A stretch of DNA of 27,223 bases. Source: a virus. Positions 22,713 to 27,223 of the stretch are shown piece after piece (position 1 is the first letter of the stretch; each line of letters starts with the position of its first letter). Both the position numbers and the translations under genes were made by a program. Under the pieces are notes generated by a model. That model saw only the letters and a program-made list of their open reading frames with translations, ran no database searches and was not told the DNA's origin. Location of the stretch: IMG/VR virus record IMGVR_UViG_3300042924_006720, positions 1-27,223 of that record, one strand, 5' to 3'.

Positions 22713-25207
22713 TGACTACAGATTTAAAAACATCATTACTTATCAATCGTCAAGTTCCTGAATTTATTCGGGACGAGTATCCTACTTTTATTGCTTTTCT
22801 TGAGGCATATTATGAATTCCTTGAACAAAAACAAGGATCAGAAACAAATGATTTGATCACTCAAGCGAAATCTCTTCGTTATGTCACTGATGTTGATGAG
22901 TCGATATCTCAGTTTCAAACAAATTTTATCAATAATTATGCGCCATTAGTTCCACAAAACGCAACTGTTGATAAAGCATTTTTGATAAAAAATGTATTAC
23001 CTTTTTATTTGACTAAAGGTAATATTAAATCTTTTGAGTTATTTTTCAGACTTCTTTATGGTACAGATGTTACCATAACTTTTCCTAAAGACAATATTCT
23101 TCGTGCTTCTGATGGAAAATGGACTGTAGAGAATGTTGTTCGCATTGATAATGAAGTCTATTCCTACTATGTTGGGAACGGTACAAAAAAAGAGTTTATT
23201 CTTGCTCAACAAGTTGGTGAATCAGACGTTATTGTTTATCTAAACAATGTTGTAACAACAAGCGGCTTTTACATACTTAAAGAAGCCAAGAAAATTATTT
23301 TCGATTCTGCTCCGGCAAGTAATATTGAAATAAAAGTTGTTTATAATAATTTTAATGAAAATCTTTTTACGAATAGAAAGATTACTGGTCTAACTTCAGG
23401 TGCCACAGCAATAGTTGAACGAGCATCACCAAGACTAATTACACAGCAAACTTCAATTGAATTATATGTTGACGATGCTACTTTATTGGGAACATTTTTA
23501 AATGCTGAAGTAATTACAACAGATATTTTTGCTGATGATGGTGAAACATTAATTACAATTAGATCAGACACGGTAGCAACACTCAGTTCAATCACAATAA
23601 CAAATGGTGGTGCTAGTTATAATGTAGGTGATCCAGTAACAATTATTGGTGGTGCGCCACAAACACCCGCTGAAGCAGTTGTAAGTGAAGTGTCGGTTGG
23701 CTTTGCTGATTCAGCAAATATTGGTTATGGTGGTGCTGGTTTTGCGCTTGGTGGCATTATAACAGCATTCAATAATGATGGAACAATCACTCTTGCTTCT
23801 GGTGCGATTGATTCTTCTGGAGCAAATTCGCCAAATACATATACGCTTTTTACTGATACGATTGATGTTTACTCCAATATAGTTCTTTCGAATAGTGATT
23901 ATGGTTTCCCTTCAAATGTAATTCCTACGGGCGAAAACATCTCGACAAGACTTGTTGATGCGTTTTCAAAAGCCACAATTACAGACATTGGTCCAATGAC
24001 TAATGTTATTATTCTTTATTCTGGAACAGACACTTCAAATTTAACAATTGATGCCGATGGCGCAAAGTACGCAAACACATTTGACATAAAAACCTTCGGT
24101 TCAATAGGTAGAATTGACATAGTTTCTGGTGGCAGCAATTATAGAATAGGTGATGAAATTGTACTAGGTGCAAACCCAGTAGGTACATATGGCAGAGGTT
24201 TTGCTGCCGCAGTTACAAATACAAGTGCTTCTGGTGCTATTACAAGAATCGAACTACAACCATCAAGAATTACTGGTAACGCAAACACTACATCTGGCAA
24301 TGTTGTAGTTGTTGGTATTGGAACTGATTTTGTGAATGAATTATCAGTTGGTGATCGAATCATGATCAACTCTGAAGCCCGTTATGTGAACTCTATTCTA
24401 TCATCCACTTCACTTAACGTAAACGTAGCCTTTACACGAACTTCAACCGAAAAAAGAGTTGGTGTTTACGACAGATATCTCATTGGTGGTCAAGGTTACA
24501 TACAAAATAATTTTCCGTCTGTTACTGTTTCTTCAGCAGCAGGTACAAGCGCAAACTTACAAATTACTTCATTAATGGGAGATGGTGAAAGACTTGGAAT
24601 TAATGCTTCGGGTGTGGCTGGAGAAATCACAAAAATCAGAGTGACAAATCCTGGTGTTGGTTATCAGTTTATACCAACAATTGATCTGTCAAGTCGTGGT
24701 GACGGCACTGCAACCGCTGAAGCACAGATTGAAAGATCCTACATTTCTTTCCCAGGTAAATGGGTTGGATCAGATGGCATCATTTCGTCGTTGGATAGAA
24801 AAATAGAGGGCTTAGATTATTACATAGACTTTACCTATGTAACTTCAGTTGCTACGGAGTTTTCTAAGTATGCAGAAATTTTGAAAGGTTTACTACATCC
24901 GGCAGGCTTCAAAAATTATGCCGAGTATCCACTTTCAAGACCAATCGATTTAACTTTGACAGTTGAATCTACTGTAGCACAAACGATTTCTGGATTAGTT
25001 TCTACAAACGCCAATTCTATTATCGTCACTGGAACATCAACTAAATTTAATGTTGCGAACAGCCTGGGTACCATTTCAATTGGTACACAAATCTCTATAA
25101 ATAATCAGATACGCACAATCAATGCGATTATTAGCAACACTTCATTGACAGTCTCAAGTGCATTTACAAGCAATTCATCTGCACAGACATTGATTATTAT
25201 CACATAA
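22712..25207 (+). CDS. Large baseplate/virion protein at the gp7 position
   Basis: 831 residues. The N-terminal 150 (LLINRQVPEFIRDEYPTFIAFLEAYYEFLEQ; FLIKNVLPFYLTKGNIKSFELFFRLLYGTDV) is typical of marine T4-like phage structural proteins. Position between gp6 and gp8 matches T4 gp7, but the sequence is not clearly like T4 gp7 (1032 residues). Two repeat kinds fill the rest: GxGY-type at about 289-332, 465-505 and 637-675, and a GTxF/VGDxIxIN type at about 518-585 and 760-831. The middle has KWVGSDGIISSLDRKIEGLDYY and LLHPAGFKNYAEYPL. Probably wedge arm. Confidence 0.7.
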   Translation: MTTDLKTSLLINRQVPEFIRDEYPTFIAFLEAYYEFLEQKQGSETNDLITQAKSLRYVTDVDESISQFQTNFINNYAPLVPQNATVDKAFLIKNVLPFYLTKGNIKSFELFFRLLYGTDVTITFPKDNILRASDGKWTVENVVRIDNEVYSYYVGNGTKKEFILAQQVGESDVIVYLNNVVTTSGFYILKEAKKIIFDSAPASNIEIKVVYNNFNENLFTNRKITGLTSGATAIVERASPRLITQQTSIELYVDDATLLGTFLNAEVITTDIFADDGETLITIRSDTVATLSSITITNGGASYNVGDPVTIIGGAPQTPAEAVVSEVSVGFADSANIGYGGAGFALGGIITAFNNDGTITLASGAIDSSGANSPNTYTLFTDTIDVYSNIVLSNSDYGFPSNVIPTGENISTRLVDAFSKATITDIGPMTNVIILYSGTDTSNLTIDADGAKYANTFDIKTFGSIGRIDIVSGGSNYRIGDEIVLGANPVGTYGRGFAAAVTNTSASGAITRIELQPSRITGNANTTSGNVVVVGIGTDFVNELSVGDRIMINSEARYVNSILSSTSLNVNVAFTRTSTEKRVGVYDRYLIGGQGYIQNNFPSVTVSSAAGTSANLQITSLMGDGERLGINASGVAGEITKIRVTNPGVGYQFIPTIDLSSRGDGTATAEAQIERSYISFPGKWVGSDGIISSLDRKIEGLDYYIDFTYVTSVATEFSKYAEILKGLLHPAGFKNYAEYPLSRPIDLTLTVESTVAQTISGLVSTNANSIIVTGTSTKFNVANSLGTISIGTQISINNQIRTINAIISNTSLTVSSAFTSNSSAQTLIIIT

Positions 25208-25210
25208 ATA
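25203..25210 (+). promoter_or_regulatory. Late promoter-like box (CATAAATA) before gp8
   Basis: Same octamer as at 16011-16018. It overlaps the preceding stop (TAA 25205-25207). The expected start falls next to the gp8 ATG at 25217, and no ribosome site is visible between, so it may not be used for gp8. Confidence 0.3.
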
Positions 25211-25216
25211 TAACTT

Positions 25217-26773
25217 ATGGCGCTAAATTATACATCAGAAAAACTTTCACTAGACAATGCTGAGAGATTTAAAGACTCTTTCAGTGATGCTGATCCGTCT
25301 ATTCAATACATTTTTATTGGAAATCACACACCGTATTCCAATGAATCTTCTCCGTCAAGCATTGTAGAAACAATCGCAAGTGAAAAGTCTGTTTGGGATA
25401 ACATGTTTGCGGCAAAAAAAGTTACCGCAACTGACGTAGAATTGGTCATACCTAGAGTAAATTGGACAGCAAACACAAAGTATCGTCAGTATGATGATAC
25501 GATTGCTTTGTCAGACTTGATTAGTGGTAATACTACTCAAAATCTGAAGCCTTTTTATATTATTACGTCAGACAGAAATGTTTATAAGTGTCTTTCAAAT
25601 AATTTTTCTTCAAACTCTACGGTTGAACCTACGGGTGATTATTCTACTTCTAATGGCGCTATTTCAACGGCTGATGGCTATATTTGGAAGTACATGTTCA
25701 ATGTCAAATCGTCGAACAAGTTCTTAAATACTGATTGGATTCCAACACCAACAAGAAATACTCAAACAAGTGGATTGTCGGATTATGGTCTTGATGACAC
25801 AGGTGTTGTAGAAGGTGAATTGACAACGGTTGTAATTACTAGCGGTGGTTCTGGTTACTATGACACAAGTATTGGTGTGACTCCTTTTATCACCGGCTGT
25901 TCTATTTTGACTGTAGCAAACACAACAAATATTGCCGCAAATATGGCAGTTTCGGGAACAGGTATACCTACTGGAACAATTATTTCTGTTCTCGATACAC
26001 CAAACAACAAAATTACTTTGTCATCAGCAGCTACGTCAAATGGCGGTGGCAACGGATCAAATCTATCAATTGCTACCCGAATCTATTTTGATGGTGATGG
26101 TATAAATGCCGCAGGCTCGGCAACTCTGGCAAACGGTCAAATATCTAAAATTACGATTACAACAATTGGAACAGGGTACTCACGTGCAAATGTTTTGATA
26201 TTCGGTTCAGGTACAGGTGCCAACGCTAGAGCAATTATTGCGCCAAAATATGGACATGCCAAAAATCCAGCAAAAGATTTGTTGGCTAAAAATGTCATAC
26301 TGACAAGTGTAATTGGACAAGTTGATTCTACTGAAGATGGTTTGATTTCTATCGACACATCTTTTAGACAATTTGGATTACTCAGAAACCCGCATAAATA
26401 TGGTCAATCGGCAGTAGCAAATAATTCAACTGCCAATGCGGTCATAAGCCAAGCAAGAACTTTGACGATGACCCCAGGTCCTTCATATACTCTTAATGAA
26501 TATGTGTATCAAGTAACTGCTAACAATACAATTGCGTATGGTTTTGTTTATTCACAAACGGCTACTGCGATAAAAGTTACTCAAGTTAAAGGTAGTTTTG
26601 TTGTTGGTCTTTCAGTTATTGGCGCATCATCAGGAACATCACGTACACTAGTGGCATCAGCAAACCCTGAATTTGAGCCGTATTCTGGTGATATTTTGTA
26701 TGTTGAAAACATCGAAAAAATAGAAAGAGAAGATGGTCAAGCTGAAAATATCAGATTTATTATACAATTCTAA
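25217..26773 (+). CDS. 8: gp8-like baseplate wedge protein with nested insert
   Basis: 518 residues (T4 334). MALNYTSEKLSLDNAERFKDSF, YIFIGNHTPY, ELVIPRVNWTANTKYRQYDDTI and YIWKYMFNVKSSNKFL are gp8-family; RQFGLLRNPH and the C-terminal PYSGDILYVENIEKIEREDGQAENIRFIIQF complete it. Residues about 200-345 are extra: a GxGY domain that is itself interrupted at about 226-290 by a SILTVANTTNIAANMAVSGTGIPTGTII segment. gp8 links gp7 and gp10 in the wedge of T4. A gap of 9 bases separates it from the last gene. Confidence 0.85.
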   Translation: MALNYTSEKLSLDNAERFKDSFSDADPSIQYIFIGNHTPYSNESSPSSIVETIASEKSVWDNMFAAKKVTATDVELVIPRVNWTANTKYRQYDDTIALSDLISGNTTQNLKPFYIITSDRNVYKCLSNNFSSNSTVEPTGDYSTSNGAISTADGYIWKYMFNVKSSNKFLNTDWIPTPTRNTQTSGLSDYGLDDTGVVEGELTTVVITSGGSGYYDTSIGVTPFITGCSILTVANTTNIAANMAVSGTGIPTGTIISVLDTPNNKITLSSAATSNGGGNGSNLSIATRIYFDGDGINAAGSATLANGQISKITITTIGTGYSRANVLIFGSGTGANARAIIAPKYGHAKNPAKDLLAKNVILTSVIGQVDSTEDGLISIDTSFRQFGLLRNPHKYGQSAVANNSTANAVISQARTLTMTPGPSYTLNEYVYQVTANNTIAYGFVYSQTATAIKVTQVKGSFVVGLSVIGASSGTSRTLVASANPEFEPYSGDILYVENIEKIEREDGQAENIRFIIQF

Positions 26774-26782
26774 AGGTTAGAC

Positions 26783-27223
26783 ATGGCATTAAATTTTAAT
26801 ACAAATCCATATTATGATGATTTTGATGAGGATAAAAATTTTCATAGAATCCTGTTTAGACCTGGTCGTGCTGTACAAGCACGTGAATTAACACAATCAC
26901 AAACTATTCTTCAAAACCAAGTTGATCGTTTTGGTAAGCACGTTTTCAAAGAAGGTTCAAGAGTTACCGGTGGTGAGACATTTGATGAGACTGTAATTTC
27001 CGTTAAACTTCAACCAACTTTTGGGAATACCACAATTGATATTTCCAATTATGATGGTTATTTTGCTGTTGCTAATAGCAGTAATGCTGTCTACAAAATT
27101 AAAAAAGCTGAAGTTGCTGACACCGTAGATCCAAACACCTTGTTTTTGTTGTTTATTAAGGGTACGGGTAGACTATCTTCAAATGCGAATAGTGCTGTCT
27201 CCAACTCCGAAACACTTAAAATA
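26783..27223 (+). CDS. DUF4815 tail/baseplate protein (3' truncated)
   Basis: ATG at 26783 after AAAGG; the frame is open to the last base (147 codons present). The N-terminus NPYYDDFDEDKNFHRILFRPGRAVQARELTQSQTILQNQVDRFGKHVFKEGS is the DUF4815 (PF16075) signature. These proteins are long, repetitive tail-associated proteins near the gp9/gp10 position and may form peripheral baseplate or fibre parts. The rest of the gene lies beyond the window. Confidence 0.85.
   Translation, partial: MALNFNTNPYYDDFDEDKNFHRILFRPGRAVQARELTQSQTILQNQVDRFGKHVFKEGSRVTGGETFDETVISVKLQPTFGNTTIDISNYDGYFAVANSSNAVYKIKKAEVADTVDPNTLFLLFIKGTGRLSSNANSAVSNSETLKI

Noticed and set aside
1-27223. CRISPR arrays, insertion sequences, integrase or attachment sites
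   Set aside because: No regularly spaced repeats, transposase or integrase motifs were seen; the repeats found are protein-level repeats in baseplate genes.

Overview
The window is a contiguous piece of a T4-like (Straboviridae/Kyanoviridae-type) contractile-tailed phage genome, A+T-rich and tightly packed, with many ATGA or TAATG stop/start overlaps. Homologues of T4 gp4, gp5, gp6, gp8, gp25, gp26, gp32, gp33, gp48, gp53, gp54 and gp59 can be recognised by eye. The flavour is that of marine T4-like phages: phoH, an MGME1-like exonuclease, a cysteine-free gp32, a gp5 without a lysozyme domain, and several small proteins recalled only as conserved hypotheticals of such phages. A circularly permuted tmRNA gene with an ANDN-type tag suggests an alphaproteobacterial host (SAR11 or Roseobacter type), but no gene here fixes the host.

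Layout. (1) 1-7634, plus strand: end of an unknown gene, an FmdB-like small protein, phoH, a PD-(D/E)XK exonuclease, a probable head-packaged DUF3293-like protein, two tiny ORFs, the permuted tmRNA (about 2756-3060), conserved hypotheticals, a SleB-type cell-wall hydrolase with signal peptide, a one-TM protein, then the replication and late-transcription cluster gp33 / gp59 / HAD phosphatase / gp32, closed by a strong intrinsic terminator at 7609-7634. Two very good sigma70-type promoters lie inside coding sequence, at 4524-4553 and 6643-6671, and would drive the gp33-gp59 group and gp32. (2) 16013 down to 7633, minus strand: gp4 nuclease, a possible gp2-like protein, gp54, gp26 with a probable -1 frameshift into a short overlapping ORF, then three large related virion proteins, the last two ending in a GH19 muramidase/chitinase-like domain and an M15 peptidase domain. 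(3) 16048-27223, plus strand: the baseplate block gp48, gp53, a gp27-like hub, gp5 spike, gp25, gp6, a gp7-position protein, gp8 and a DUF4815 protein cut by the window end.

How it fits together. Blocks 2 and 3 diverge from a 34-bp gap (16014-16047) carrying a T4-type late promoter sequence (CATAAATA) and together build the tail tube base, hub, spike and wedges. Block 1 supplies gp33, the coactivator of late transcription, with the helicase loader and ssDNA-binding protein of the replisome. The gp5 spike has no lysozyme domain, so murein digestion at entry is probably done by the GH19 and M15 proteins; the SleB protein probably serves at exit. The main points for follow-up are the phage-encoded permuted tmRNA, the gp26 frameshift, the triplicated tail proteins with swapped lytic domains, and the possible capsid-targeting leader on the protein at 1881.
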